Shown here one piece after another: positions 50,440 through 64,000 of a DNA stretch of 64,000 nucleotides (positions are counted from its first letter, which is position 1; every line of letters begins with the position of its first letter). The notes beneath the pieces are model-generated. The model had not been told where the DNA came from. It made no database searches and was given only the letters and a program-made list of their open reading frames with translations. Source of the DNA: Prosopocoilus inquinatus (Eukaryota; Arthropoda; Insecta; Coleoptera; Lucanidae); contig JAYKNF010000014.1 in NCBI GenBank assembly GCA_036172665.1, positions 3,771,001 to 3,835,000 on the forward strand, written 5' to 3'. The position numbers and the translations under genes are program-made.

Positions 50440-53400
50440 ATGTTATTTGACGTTTGGATGGACTCCAGTAACCCTGACGTGAGATACGAAGTTCTCGGAC
50501 ACAGCAGAAGCTGGAAATAGTTTTAAACGAAACAACACGCATTAGCGTTGTTCCTGTGATGTATCTAATCGATCCTTACTCATCTATCATGTTATTTGGC
50601 GTTTCGATGGACTCCAGTAACTTAGATGTGAGATACGAAGTTCTCGGACGCAGCTGAAGCTAGAAATAGTTTTAAACGAAACAACACGCATTAGCGTTGT
50701 TCCTGTGCTGTATCTAATCGATCCTTACTTATCTATAATGTTATTTGACATTTCGATGGACTCCAGTAACTCTGATGTGAGATACGACGTTTTCGGACGC
50801 AGCAGCAGCTGGAAATAGTTTTAAACGAAACAACACATATTAGCGTTGTTCCTGTAATGTATCTAATCGATCCTTACTGATCTATCATGTTATTTGACGT
50901 TTGGACGGACTCCAGTAACTCTGATGTGAGATACAAAGTTATCGGACGCAGCAGAAGCTGGAAATAGTTTTGAACGAAACAACACGTACTAGCGTTGTTC
51001 CTGTGATGTATCTAAACGATCCTTACTTATCTAACATGTTATTTGACGTTTGGATGGACTCTAGTAAGTCTGATGTGAGATACAAAGTTTTTGGACGCAG
51101 CAGGAGCTGGAAATAGTTTTAAACGAAACAACACGTATTAGCGTTGTTCCTGTGCTGTATCTAATCGATACTTACTTATCTATCATGTTATTTGACGTTT
51201 CGATGGGCTCCACTAACTCTGATGTGAGACACGAAGTTTTCGGACGCAGCAGAAGCTGGAAATAGTTTTAAACGAAACAACACGTATTAGCGTTGTTCCT
51301 GTGATGTATCTAATCGATCCTTACTCATCTATCATGTTATTTGACGTTTGGATGGACTCCAGTAACTCTGATGTGAGATACAAAGATTTCGGACGCAGCA
51401 GAAGCTGGAAATAGTTTTGAACGAAACAACACGTATTAGCGTTGTTCCTGTGATGTATCTAAACGATCCTTACTTATCTAACATGTTATTTGACGTTTGG
51501 ATGGACTCCAGTAAGTCTGATGTGAGATAAAAAGTTTTTGGGCGCAGCAGGAGTTGGAAATAGTTTTAAACGAAACAACACGCATTAGCGTTGTTCCTGT
51601 GCTGTATCTAATCGATACTTACTTATCTATCATCTTATTTGACGTTTCGATGGACTCCAGTAACTCTGATGTGAGATACGAAGTTTTCGGACGCAGCAGG
51701 AGCTGGAAATAGTTGTAAACGAAACAACACGTTTTAGCGTTGTTCCTGTGCTGTATCTAATCGATCCTTACTTATCTATCATGTTATTTGACGTTTCGAT
51801 AGGCTCCAGTAACTGATGTGAGATACGACGTTTTCGGACGCAGCAGAAGCTGGAAATAGTTTTAAACGAAACAACACGCATTAGCGATGTTCCTGTGATG
51901 TATCTAATCGATAATTACTCATCTATCATGTTATTTTGCGTTTGGACGGACTCCAGTAACTTTGATGTGAGATACAAAGTTTTTGGACGCAGCAGAAGCT
52001 GGAAATAGTTTTGAACGAAACAACACGTATTAGCGTTGTTCCTGTGATGTATCTAATCGATCCTTACTTTTCTATCATGTTATTTGACGTTTCGATGGAC
52101 TCCAGTAACTCTGATGTGAGATACGAGGTTTTCGGACGCAGCAGAAGCTGGAAATAGTTTTAAACGAAACAACACGCATTAGCGATATTCCTGTGATGTA
52201 TCTAAACGAACCTTACTCATCTATCATGTTATTTGACGTTTGGACGGACTCCAGTAACTCTGATGTGAGATACAAAGTTCTCGGACGCAGCAGAAACTGG
52301 AAATAGTTTTGAACGAAGCAACACGTATTAGCGTTGTTCCTGTGATGTATCTAAACGATCCTTACTTTTCTAACATGTTATTTAAAGTTTGGATGGACTC
52401 CAGTAAGTCTGATGTGAGATACAAAGTTTTTGGACGCAGCAGGAGCTGGAAATAGTTTTAAACAAAACAACACGTATTAGCGTTGTTCCTGTGATGTATC
52501 TAATCGATCCTTACTCATCTATCATGTTATTTGACGTTTGGATGGACTCCAGTAACTCTGATATGAGATACAAAGTTTTTGGACGCAGCAGAAGCTGGAA
52601 ATAGTTTTAAACGAAACAACACGTATTAGCGTTGTTCCTGTGCTGTATCTAATCGATCCTTACTTATCTATTACGTTATTTGACGTTTGGATGGACTCCA
52701 GTAACCCTGACGTGAGATACGAAGTTCTCGGACGCAGCAGAAGCTGGAAATAGTTTTAAACGAAACAACACGCATTAGCGTTGTTCCTGTGATGTATCTA
52801 ATCGATCCTTACTCATCTATCATGTTATTTGGCGTTTCGATGGACTCCAGTAACTCCGATGTGAGATACAATATTTTTGGACGCAGCAGCAGCTGGAAAT
52901 AGTTTTAAACGAAACAACACGTATTAGCGTTGTTCCTGTGATGTATCTAAACGATCCTTACTTATCTAACATGTTATTTGACGTTTGGATGGACTCCAGT
53001 AAGTCTGATGTGAGATACAAAGTTTTTGGACGCAGCAAGAGCTGGAAATAGTTTTAAACGAAACAACACGCATTAGCGTTGTTCCTGTGCTGTATCTAAT
53101 CGATCCTTACTCATCTATCATGTTATTTGACGTTTGGATGGACTCCAGTAACTCTGATGTGAGATACAAAGTTTTTGGACGCAGCAGAAGCTGGAAATAG
53201 TTTTGAACGAAACAACACGTATTAGCGTTGTTCCTGTAATGTATCTAATCGATCCTTACTTAGCTACTATGTTATTTGACGTTTCGATGGACTCCAGTAA
53301 CTCTAATGTGAGATACGAAATTTTCAGACGCAGCAGCAGCTGGAAATAGTTTGAAACGAAACAACACATATTAGCGTTGTTCCTGTGATGTATCTAATCG

Positions 53401-56400
53401 ATCCTTACTCATCTATCATGTTATTTGACGTTTGGACGGACTCCAGTAACTCTGATGAGAGATACAAAGTTCTCGGACGCAGTAGAAGCTGGAAATAGTT
53501 TTGAACGAAACAACACGTATTAGCGTTGTTCCTGTGATGTATCTAAACGATCCTTACTTATCTAACATGTTATTTGACGTTTGGATGGACTCCAGTAAGT
53601 CTGATGTGAGATACAAAGTTTTTGGACGCATCAGGAGCTGGAAATAGTTTTAAACGAAACAACACGTATTAGCGTTGTTCCTGTGCTGTATCTAATCGAT
53701 CCTTACTTATCTATTATGTTATTTGACGTTTGGATGGACTCCAGTAACCCTGACGTGAGATACGAAGTTCTCGGACACAGCAGAAGCTGGAAATAGTTTT
53801 AAACGAAACAACACGCATTAGCGTTGTTCCTGTGATGTATCTAATCGATCCTTACTCATCTATCATGTTATTTGGCGTTTCGATGGACTCCAGTAACTTA
53901 GATGTGAGATACGAAGTTCTCGGACGCACCTGAAGCTAGAAATAGTTTTAAACGAAACAACACGCATTAGCGTTGTTCATGTGCTGTATCTAATCGATCC
54001 TTACTTATCTATAATGTTATTTGACATTTCGATGGACTCCAGTAACTCTGATGTGAGATACGACGTTTTCGGACGCAGCAGCAGCTGGAAATAGTTTTAA
54101 ACGAAACAACACGTATTAGCGTTGTTCCTGTGCTGTATCTAATCGATCCTTACTTATCTATTATGTTATTTGACGTTTGGATGGACTCCAGTAACCCTGA
54201 CGTGAGATAAGAAGTTCTCGGACACAGCAGAAGCTGGAAATAGTTTTAAACGAAACAACACGCATTAGCGTTGTTCCTGTGATGCATCTAATCGATCCTT
54301 ACTTATCTATCATGTTATTTGACGTTTGGATGGACTCCAGTAACCCTGACGTGAGATACGAAGTTCTCGGACGCAGCAGAAGCTGGAAATAGTTTTAAAC
54401 GAAACAACACGTATTAGCGTTGTTCCTGTGATGTATCTAATCGATCCTTACTTATCTAACATGTTATTTGACGTTTGGACGGACTCCAGTAACTCTGATG
54501 AGAGATACAAAGTTCTCGGACGCAGTAGAAGCTGGAAATAGTTTTGAACGAAACAACACGTATTAGCGTTGTTCCTGTGAAGTATCTAAACGATCCTTAC
54601 TTATCTAACATGTTATTTGACGTTTGGATGGACTCCAGTAAGTCTGATGTGAGATACAAAGTTTTTGGACGCAGCAGGAGCTGGAAATAGTTTTAAACGA
54701 AACAACACGTATTAGCGTTGTTCCTGTGCTGTATCTAATCGATCCTTACTTATCTAACATGTTATTTGACGTTTGGATGGACTCCAGTAACCCTGACGTG
54801 AGATACGAAGTTCTCGGACACAGCAGAAGCTGGAAATAGTTTTAAACAAAACAACACGTATTAGCGTTGTTCCTGTGATGTATCTAATCGATCCTTACTT
54901 ATCTAACATGTTATTTGACGTTTGGACGGACTCCAGTAACTCTGATGAGAGATACAAAGTTCTCGGACGCACCTGAAGCTAGAAATAGTTTTAAACGAAA
55001 CAACACGCATTAGCGTTGTTCCTGTGCTGTATCTAATCGATCCTTACTTATCTATAATGTTATTTGACATTTCGATGGACTCCAGTAACTCTGATGTGAG
55101 ATACGACGTTTTCGGACGCAGCAGCAGCTGGAAATAGTTTTAAACGAAACAACACGTATTAGCGTTGTTCCTGTGCTGTATCTAATCGATCCTTACTTAT
55201 CTATTATGTTATTTGACGTTTGGATGGACTCCAGTAACCCTGATGTGAGATACGAAGTTCTCGGACGCAGCAGAAGCTGGAAATAGTTTTAAACGAAACA
55301 ACACGTATTAGCGTTGTTTTTGTGATGTATCTAATCGATCCTTACTCATCTATCATGTTATTTGACGTTTGGATGGACTCCAGTAACTCTGATGTGAGAT
55401 ACAAAGTTTTTAGACGCAGCAGAAGCTGGAAATAGTTTTGAACGAAACAACACGTATTAACGTTGTTCCTGTGATGTATCTAATCGATATTTACTTAGCT
55501 GCTATGTTATTTGAAGTTTCGATGGACTCCAGTAACTCTAATGTGAGATACGAAATTTTCGGACTCAGCAGGAGCTGGAAATAGTTTTAAACGAAACAAC
55601 ACGTATTAGCGTTGTTCCTGTGCTGTATCTAATCGATCCTTACTTATCTATCATGTTATTTGACGTTTCGATGGACTCCAGTAACTCTGATGTGAGATAC
55701 GACGCTATCGGACGCAGCAGAAGCTGGAAATAGTTTTAAACGAAACAACACGTATTAGCGTTGTTCCTGTGATGTATCTAATCGATCCTTACTCATCTAT
55801 CATGTTATTTGACGTTTGGACGGACTCCAGTAACTCTGATGAGAGATACAAAGTTCTCGGACGCGGTAGAAGCTGGAAATAGTTTTGAACGAAACAACAC
55901 GTATTAGCGTTGTTCCTGTGATGTATCTAAACGATCCTTACTTATCTAACATGTTATTTCGCGTTACGATGGACTCCAGTAACTTAGATGTGAGATACGA
56001 AGTTCTCGGACGCAGCTGAAACTAGAAATAGTTTTAAACGAAACAACACGCATTAGCGTTGTTCCTGTGATGTATCTAATTGATCCTTACTTATCTATCA
56101 TGTTATTTGACGTTTGGATGGACTCCAGTAACTCTGATGTGAGACACAAAGTTTTTGGACGCAGCAGAAGCTGGAAATAGTTTTAAACGAAACAACAGGT
56201 ATTAGCGTTGTTCCTGTGATGTATCTAATCGATCCTTACTCATCTATCATGTTATTTGACTTTTGGATGGACTCCAGTAACTCTGATGTGAGATAAAAAG
56301 TTTTTGGACGCAGCAGAAGCTGGAAATAGTTTTAAACGAAACAACACGTTTTAGCGTTGTTCCTGTGATGTATCTAATCGAGCCTTACTCATCTATCATG

Positions 56401-56851
56401 TTATTTGACGTTTGGATGGACTCCAGTAACCCTGACGTGAGATACGAAGTTCTCGGACGCAGCAGAATCTGGAAATAGTTTTAAACGAAACAATACGCAT
56501 TAGCGTTGTTCCTGTGATGTATCTAATCGATCCTTACTCATCTATCATGTTATTTGACGTTTCGATGGACTCCAGTAACTCTAATGTGAGATACGAAATT
56601 TTCGGACGCAGCAGAAGCTGGAAATAGTTTTAAACGAAACACCACGTATTAGCGTTGTTCCTGTAATATATCTAATCGATCCTTACTCATCTATAATGTT
56701 ATTTTACGTTTGGATGGACTCCAGTAACTCTGATATGAGATACAAAGTTTTTGGACGCAGCAGAAGCTGGAAATAGTTTTGATCGAAACAACACGCATTA
56801 GCGTTGTTCCTGTGATGTATCTAATCGATCCTTACTCATCTATCATGTTAT

Positions 56852-56935
56852 TTGACGTTTGGACGAACTCCAGTAACTCTGATGAGATACAAAAAAACAG
56901 CACCTATTAGCGTTGTTCCTGTGATGTATCTAAAC
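56852..56935. other. Shortened monomer with internal deletion
   Basis: After GATGAGATAC the monomer runs into AAAAAAACAGCACC and then TTAGCGTTG. The normal stretch holding GTTTTTGGACGCAGC, GCTGGAAATAG and TTTTGAACG is missing. The A-run at the joint is the longest in this neighbourhood. The deletion also fuses two frames into a 60-codon open frame, which has no coding significance. Confidence 0.7.
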
Positions 56936-58824
56936 GATCCTTACTTATCTAACATGTTATTTGACGATTGGATGGACTCCAGTAAGTCTGATGTGAGATA
57001 CAAAGTTTTGGGACGCAGCAGGAGCTGGAAATAGTTTTAAACGAAACAACACGTATTAGCGTTGTTCCTGTGATGTATCTAATCGATCCTTACTTATCTA
57101 TCATGTTATTTGACGTTTGGATGGACTCCAGTAACACTGACGTGAGATACGAAGTTCTCGGACACAGCAGAAGCTGGAAATAGTTTTAAACGAAACAACA
57201 CGCATTAGCGTGGTTCCTGTGATGTATCTAATCGATCCTTACTCATCTATCATGTTATTTGGCGTTACGATGGACTCCAGTAACTTAGAAGTGAGATACG
57301 AAGTTATCGGACGCAGCTGAAGCTAGAAATAGTTTTAAACGAAACAACACGCATTAGCGTTGTTCCTGTGATGCATCTAATCGATCCTTACTTATCTATC
57401 ATGTTATTTGACGTTTGGATGGACTCCAGTAACCCTGACGTGAGATACGAAGTTCTCGGACGCAGCAGAAGCTGGAAATAGTTTTAAACGAAACAACACG
57501 TATTAGCGTTCTTCCTGTGATGTATCTAATCGATCCTTACTTAGCTACTATGTTATTTGACGTTTCGATGGACTAAAGTAACTCTAATGTGAGATACGAA
57601 ATTTTCGGACGCAGCAGAAGCTGGAAATAGTTTTAAACGAAACAACACGCATTAGCGTTGTTCCTGTGATGTATCTAAACGATCCTTACTTATCTAACAT
57701 GTTATTTGACGATTGGATGGACTCCAGTAAGTCTGATGTGAGATACAAAGTTTTGGGACGCAGCAGGAGCTGGAAATAGTTTTAAACGAAACAACACGTA
57801 TTAGCGTTGTTCCTGTGCTGTATCTAATCGATACTTACTTATCTATCATGTTATTTGACGTTTCGATGGACTCCAGTAACTCTGATGTGAGATACGAAGT
57901 TTTCGGACGCAGCAGAAGCTGGAAATAGTTTTAAACGAAACAACACGTATTAGCGTTCTTCCTGTGATGTATCTAATCGATCCTTACTTAGCTACTATGT
58001 TATTTGACGTTTCGATGGACTAAAGTAACTCTAATGTGAGATACGAAATTTTCGGACGCAGCAGAAGCTGGAAATAGTTTTAAACGAAACAACACGCATT
58101 AGCGTTGTTCCTGTGATGTATCTAATCGATCCTTACTCATCTATCATGTTATTTGGCGTTTCGATGGACTCCAGTAACTTAGATGTGAGATACGAAGTTC
58201 TCGGACCCAGCTGAAGCTAGAAATAGTTTTAAACGAAACAACACGCATTAACGTTGTTCCTGTGCTGTATCTAATCGATCCTTACTTATCTATCATGTTG
58301 TTTGACATTTCGATGGACTCCAGTAACTCTGATCTGAGATACGACGTTTTCGGACGCAGCAGCAGCTGGAAATAGTTTTAAACGAAACAACACATATTAG
58401 CGTTGTTCCTGTAATGTATCTAATCGATCCTTACTCATCTATCATGTTATTTGACGTTTGGACGGACTACAGTAACTCTGATGTGAGATACAAAGTTATC
58501 GGACGCAGCAGAAGCTGGAAATAATTTTGAACGAAACAACACGTATTAGCGTTGTTCCTGTGATGTATCTAAACGATCCTTACTTATCTAACATGTTATT
58601 TGTCGTTTGGATGGACTCCAGTAAGTCTGATGTGAAATACAAAGTTTTTGGACGCAGCAGGAGCTGGAAATAGTTTTAAACGGAACAACACGTATTAGCG
58701 TTGTTCCTGTGCTGTATCTAATCGATACTTACTTATCTATCATGTTATTTGACATTTCGATGGACTCCAGTAACTCTGATGTGAGATACGACGTTTTCGG
58801 ACGCAGCAGCAGCTGGAGATAGTT

Positions 58825-58850
58825 TTAAACGAAACGCTGTGCCTAATCGA
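58825..58850. other. 24-bp deletion covering the dyad
   Basis: TTTTAAACGAAAC is joined directly to GCTGTGCCTAATCG. Comparison with the related monomer near 3435-3485 shows that 24 bases, from AACACG to CCTGT, are missing. The lost stretch contains most of the AACAAC and GTTGTT dyad, so hairpin-stimulated slippage is a plausible cause. Single occurrence. Confidence 0.75.
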
Positions 58851-60310
58851 TCCTTACTTATCTATCATGTTATTTGACGTTTCGATGGGCTCCAGTAACT
58901 CTGATGTGAGATACGACGTTTTCGGACGCAGCAGAAGCTGGAAATAGTTTTAAACGAAACAACACGTATTAGCGATGTTCCTGTGATGTATCTAATCGAT
59001 CCTTACTCTTCTATCATGTTATTTGACGTTTCGATGGACTCCAGTAACTCTGATGTGAGATACGAAGTTCTCTTACGCAGCAGAAGCTGGAAATAGTTTT
59101 AAACGAAACAACACGCATTAGCGTTGTTCCTGTGATGTATCTAATCGATCCTTACTCATCTATCATGTTATTTGACGTTTCGATGGACTCCAGTAACGCT
59201 AATGTGAGATACGAAATTTTCGGACGCAGCAGAAGCTGGAAATAGTTTTAAACGAAACACCACGTATTAGCGTTGTTCCTGTGATATATCTAATCGATCC
59301 TTACTCATCTATCATGTTATTTGGCGTTTCGATGGACTCCAGTAACTTAGATGTGAGATACGAAGTTCTCGGACCCAGCTGAAGCTAGAAATAGTTTTAA
59401 ACGAAACAACACGCATTAGCGTTGTTCCTGTGCTGTATCTAATCGATCCTTACTTATCTATCATGTTATTTGACATTTCGATGGACTCCAGTAACTCTGA
59501 TGTGAGATACGACGTTTTCGGACGCAGCAGCAGCTGGAAATAGTTTTAAACGAAACAACACATATTAGCGTTGTTCCTTTAATGTATCTAATCGATCCTT
59601 ACTCATCTATCATGTTATTTGACGTTTGGACGGACTCCAGTAACTCTGATGTGAGATACAAAGTTATCGGACGCAGCAGAAGCTGGAAATAGTTTTGAAC
59701 GAAACAACACGTATTAGCGTTGTTCCTGTGATGTATCTAAACGATCCTTACTTATCTAACATGTTATTTGACGTTTGGATGGACTCCAGTAAGTCTGATG
59801 TGAGATACAAAGTTTTTGGACGCAGCAGGAGCTGGAAATAGTTTTAAACGAAACAACACGTATTAGCATTGTTCCTGTGCTGTATCTAATCGATACTTAC
59901 TTATCTATCATGTTATTTGACGTTTCGATGGACTCCAGTAACTCTGATGTGAGATACGAAGTTTTCGGACGCAGCAGAAGCTGGAAATAGTTTTAAACGA
60001 AACAACACGTATTAGCGTTGTTCCTGTGTTGTATCTAATCGATCCTTACTCATCTATCATGTTATTTGACGTTTGGATGGACTCCAGTAACTCTGATGTG
60101 AGATACAAAGTTTTTGGACGCAGCAGAAGCTGGAAATAGTTTTGAACGAAACAACACGTATTAACGTTGTTCCTGTGATGTATCTAATCGATCCTTACTT
60201 AGCTGCTATGTTATTTGACGTTTCGATGGACTCCAGTAACTCTAATGTGAGATACGAAATTTTCGGACGCAGCAGCAGCTGGAAATAGTTTGAAACGAAA
60301 CAACACATAT

Positions 60311-62262
60311 TAGCGTTGTTCCTGTGATATATCTAATCGATCCTTACTCATCTATCATGTTATTTGACGTTTGGACGGACTCCAGTAACCCTGATGTGAG
60401 ATACATAGTTATCGGACGCAGCAGAAGCTGGAAATAGTTTTGAACGAAACAACACGTATTAGCGTTGTTCCTGTGCTGTATCTAATCGATCCATACTTAT
60501 CTATCATGCTATTTGACGTTTCGATGGACTCCAGTAACTCTGATGTGAGATACGACGTTTTCGGACGCAGCAGAAGCTGGAAATAGTTTTAAACGAAACA
60601 ACACGTATTAGCGTTGTTCCTGTGATGTATCTAATCTTCCTTACTCATCTATCATGTTATTTGACGTTTGGATGGACTCCAGTAACTCTGATGAGAGACA
60701 CAAAGATTTCGGACGCAGCAGAAGCTTTAAATAGTTTTGAACGAAACAACACGTATTAGCGTTGTTCCTGTGATGTATCTAAACGATCCTTACTTATCTA
60801 ACATGTTATTTGACGTTTGGATGGACTCCAGTAAGTCTGATGTGAGGTACAATGTTTTGGGACGCAGCAGGAGCTGGAAATAGTTTTAAACGAAACAACA
60901 CGTATTAGCGTTGTTCCTGTGCTGTATCTAATCGATCCTTACTTATCTATCATGTTATTTGACGTTTCGATGGACTCCAGTAACTTAGATGTGAGATACG
61001 AAGTTCTCGGAGGCAGCTGAAGCTAGAAATAGTTTTAAACGAAACAACACGCATTAGCGTTGTTCCTGTGATGTATCTAATCGATCCTTACTTATCTATC
61101 ATGTTATTTGACGTTTGGATGGACTCCAGTAACCCTGACGTGAGATACGAAGTTCTCGGACCCAGCAGAAGCTAGAAATAGTTTTAAACGAAACAACACG
61201 CATTAGCGTTGTTCCTGTGCTGTATCTAATCGATCCTTACTCATCTATCATGTTATTTGACGTTTCGATGGACTCCAGTATCTCTAATGTGAGATACGAA
61301 ATTTTCGGACGCAGCAGAAGCTGGAAATAGTTTTAAACGAAACAACACGCATTAGCGTTGTTCCTGTGTAGTATCTAATCGATCCTTACTCATCTATCAT
61401 GTTATTTGACGTTTGGATGGACTCCAGTAACTCTGATGTGAGATACAAAGATTTCGGACGCAGCAGAAGCTGGAAATAGTTTTGAACGAAACAACACGTA
61501 TTAGCGTTGTTCCTGTGATGTATCAAAACGATCCTTACTTACCTAACATGTTATTTGGCGTCTTGATGGACTCCAGTAACTTAGATGTGAGATACGAAGT
61601 TCTCGGACCCAGCTGAAGCTAGAAATAGTTTTAAACGAAACAACACATATTAGCGTTGTTCCTGTAATGTATCTAATCGATCCTTACTTAACTATCATGT
61701 TATTTGACGTTTGGATGGACTCCAGTAACTCTGATGTGAGATACAAAGATTTCGGACGCAGCAGAAGCTGGAAATAGTTTTGAACGAAACAACACGTATT
61801 AGCGTTGTTCCTGTGATGTATCTAAACGATCCTTACTTACCTAACATGTTATTTGGCGTCTTGATGGACTCCAGTAACTTAGATGTGAGATACGAAGTTC
61901 TCGGACCCAGCTGAAGCTAGAAATAGTTTTAAACGAAACAACACATATTAGCGTTGTTCCTGTAATGTATCTAATCGATCCTTACTTAACTATCATGTTA
62001 TTTGACGTTTGGACGGACTCCAGTAACTCTGATGTGAGATACAAAGTTATCGGACGCAGCAGAAGCTGGAAATAGTTTTGAACGAAACAACACGTATTAG
62101 CGTTGTTCCTGTGCTGTATCTAATCGATCCTTACTCATCTATCATGTTATTTGGCGTTTCGATGGACTCCAGTAACTTAGATGTGAGATACGAAGTTCTC
62201 GGACGCAGCTGAAGCTAGAAATAGTTTTAAACGAAACAACACGCATTAGCGTTGTTCCTGTG
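60311..62262 (+). repeat. Long duplicated segment, partner of 5690-7938
   Basis: Variant order matches block 1 as described for 5690-7938. It lacks the two monomers found there at about 6735-7040, so the offset drops from 54,621 to 54,323 bp at about 61350. Further left, weaker correspondence persists at other multiples of the monomer; for example CCTTTAATG at 59579 faces 4511 at 54,621 + 447 bp. Similarity is lost near 62262, where GTGCAGTATATAATCG replaces GTGTAGTATC. Confidence 0.8.
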
Positions 62263-64000
62263 CAGTATATAATCGATCCTTACTCATATATCATGTTATT
62301 TGGCGTTTCGATGGGCTCCAGTAGCTCTGATGTGAGATACGACGTTTTCGGACGCAGCAGAAGCTAGAAATAGTTTTAAACGAAACAACACGCATTAGCG
62401 TTGTTCCTGTGCTGTATCTAATCGATCCTTACTTATCTATCATGTTATTTGACATTTCGATGGACTCCAGTAACTCTGATGTGAGATACGACGTTTTCGG
62501 ACGCAGCAGCAGCTGGAAATAGTTTTAAACGAAACAACACATATTAGCGTTGTTCCTTTAATGTATCTAATCGATCCTTACTCATCTGTCATGTTATTTG
62601 ACGTTAGGACGGACTCCAGTAACTCTGATGAGAGATACAAAGTTCTCGGACGCAGTAGAAGCTGGAAATAGTTTTGAACGAAACAACACGTATTAGCGTT
62701 GTTCCTGTGAAGTATCTAAACGATCCTTACTTATCTAACATGTTATTTGAAGTTTGGATGGACTCCGGTAAGTCTGATGTGAGATACAAAGTTTTTGGAC
62801 GCAGCAGGAGCTGGAAATAGTTTTAAACGAAACAACACGTATTAGCGTTGTTCCTGTGCAGTATATAATCGATCCTTACTCATATATCATGTTATTTGGC
62901 GTTTCGATGGGCTCCAGTAGCTCTGATGTGAGATACGACGTTTTCGGACGCAGCAGAAGCTAGAAATAGTTTTAAACGAAACAACACGCATTAGCGTTGT
63001 TCCTGTGCTGTATCTAATCGATCCTTACTTATCTATCATGTTATTTGACATTTCGATGGACTCCAGTAACTCTGATGTGAGATACGACGTTTTCGGACGC
63101 AGCAGCAGCTGGAAATAGTTTTAAACGAAACAACACATATTAGCGTTGTTCCTTTAATGTATCTAATCGATCCTTACTCATCTATCATGTTATTTGACGT
63201 TTGGACGGACTCCAGTAACTCTGATGTGAGATACAAAGTTATCGGACGCAGCAGAAGCTGGAAATAGTTTTGAACGAAACAACACGTATTAGCGTTGTTC
63301 CTGTGATGTATCTAAACGATCCTTACTTATCTAACATGTTATTTGTCGTTTGGATGGACTCCAGTAAGTCTGATGTGAAATACAAAGTTTTTGGACGCAG
63401 CAGGAGCTGGAAATAGTTTTAAACGGAACAACACGTATTAGCGTTGTTCCTGTGCTGTATCTAATCGATACTTACTTATCTTTCATGTTATTTGACGTTT
63501 CGATGGACTCCAGTAACTCTGATGTGAGATACGAAGTTTTCGGACGCAGCAGAAGCTGGAAATAGTTTTAAACGAAACAACACGTATTAGCGTTGTTCCT
63601 GTGATGTATCTAATCGATCCTTACTCATCTATCATGTTATTTGACGTTTGGACGGACTCCAGTAACTCTGATGAGAGATACAAAGTTCTCGAACGCAGTA
63701 GAAGCTGGAAATAGTTTTGAACGAAACAACACGTATTAGCGTTGTTCCTGTGATATATCTAATCGATCCTTACTCATCTATCATGTTATTTGACGTTTGG
63801 ATGGACTCCAGTAACTCTGATGTGAGATACAAAGTTTTTGGACGCAGCAGAACCTGGAAATAGTTTTGAACGAAACAACACCTATTAGCGTTGTTCCTGT
63901 GATGTATCTAATCGATCCTTACTTAGCTACTATGTTATTTGACGTTTCGATGGACTCCAGTAACTCTAACGTGAGATACGAAATTTTCCGACGCAGCAGC

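Larger units (their letters stand above)
46844..64000 (+). repeat. 149-bp satellite array, forward, block 5
   Basis: About 115 forward monomers run off the right edge. Register is nearly unbroken; exceptions are 51810 (2-bp loss in AGTAACTGATG), 56884-56900 (a short monomer with GATGAGATACAAAAAAACAGC, losing several dozen bases) and 58835 (24-bp loss). A linked subtype with TTTGTCGTTTGG, GTGAAATAC and ACGGAACAAC appears three times (47469, 58601, 63344). Parts of the block are paralogous to blocks 1 and 3. Nothing other than satellite was seen. Confidence 0.97.

Noticed and set aside
1..64000. tRNA, rRNA, retrotransposon or DNA-transposon genes
   Set aside because: Apart from 606-670 and 9775-10278 all sequence is accounted for by the 149-bp repeat. 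No long open frame, terminal repeat or RNA-gene signature was seen in either strand.

Overview
The window is one long eukaryotic satellite DNA array and, as far as I can see, holds no gene. Almost every base belongs to a tandem repeat with a 149-bp monomer (about 425 copies). I measured the period from successive ATGTTATTTG landmarks: 10, 159, 308, 457, then 671, 820, 969, 1118 and so on. The monomer is about 40% G+C and keeps about eight CpGs, more than its base composition predicts. Because 149 is not a multiple of three, every frame shifts at each repeat, so the short open frames present are chance products. Megabase-type satellite with higher-order repeats and inverted blocks points to pericentromeric, centromeric or other heterochromatic DNA of a eukaryote. 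I cannot name the species or clade from the sequence.

Layout, calling the orientation at the left edge 'forward': block 1, forward, 1-9774, broken by a 65-bp non-satellite insert at 606-670; a non-satellite island at 9775-10278, made of a 22-bp minisatellite (9775-10170) and a GC-rich stretch (10171-10278); block 2, reverse, 10279-31521; block 3, forward, 31522-34000; block 4, reverse, 34001-46834; block 5, forward, about 46844-64000. The array therefore changes orientation four times. Two of the switches (34.0 kb and 46.84 kb) are in-register palindromes with very short spacers. The other two (31.52 kb and the minisatellite island) are out of register.

Above the monomer there are several layers of higher-order repeat (HOR). 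Block 2 carries a 4,900-bp unit (33 monomers less a 17-bp deletion) twice in direct tandem (13344-18243 and 18244-23143) with only a handful of differences, followed by three partial copies. A 14-monomer (2,086-bp) offset lies within the unit. Smaller HORs are dimers (298 bp), tetramers (596 bp) and a pentamer (745 bp). Blocks 1 and 5, more than 54 kb apart, share a near-identical stretch of about 2 kb that differs by exactly two monomers. Block 3 is a paralogue of part of block 5. Part of block 2 is the mirror image of part of block 1. This is the pattern expected from repeated unequal exchange, segmental duplication and inversion inside a satellite.

There is no sign of rRNA, tRNA, transposase, reverse transcriptase, CRISPR or any protein system. 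The points that merit attention are the palindromic switches, the minisatellite island at one switch, the single insert, the recent 4.9-kb duplication and a short dyad in the monomer.
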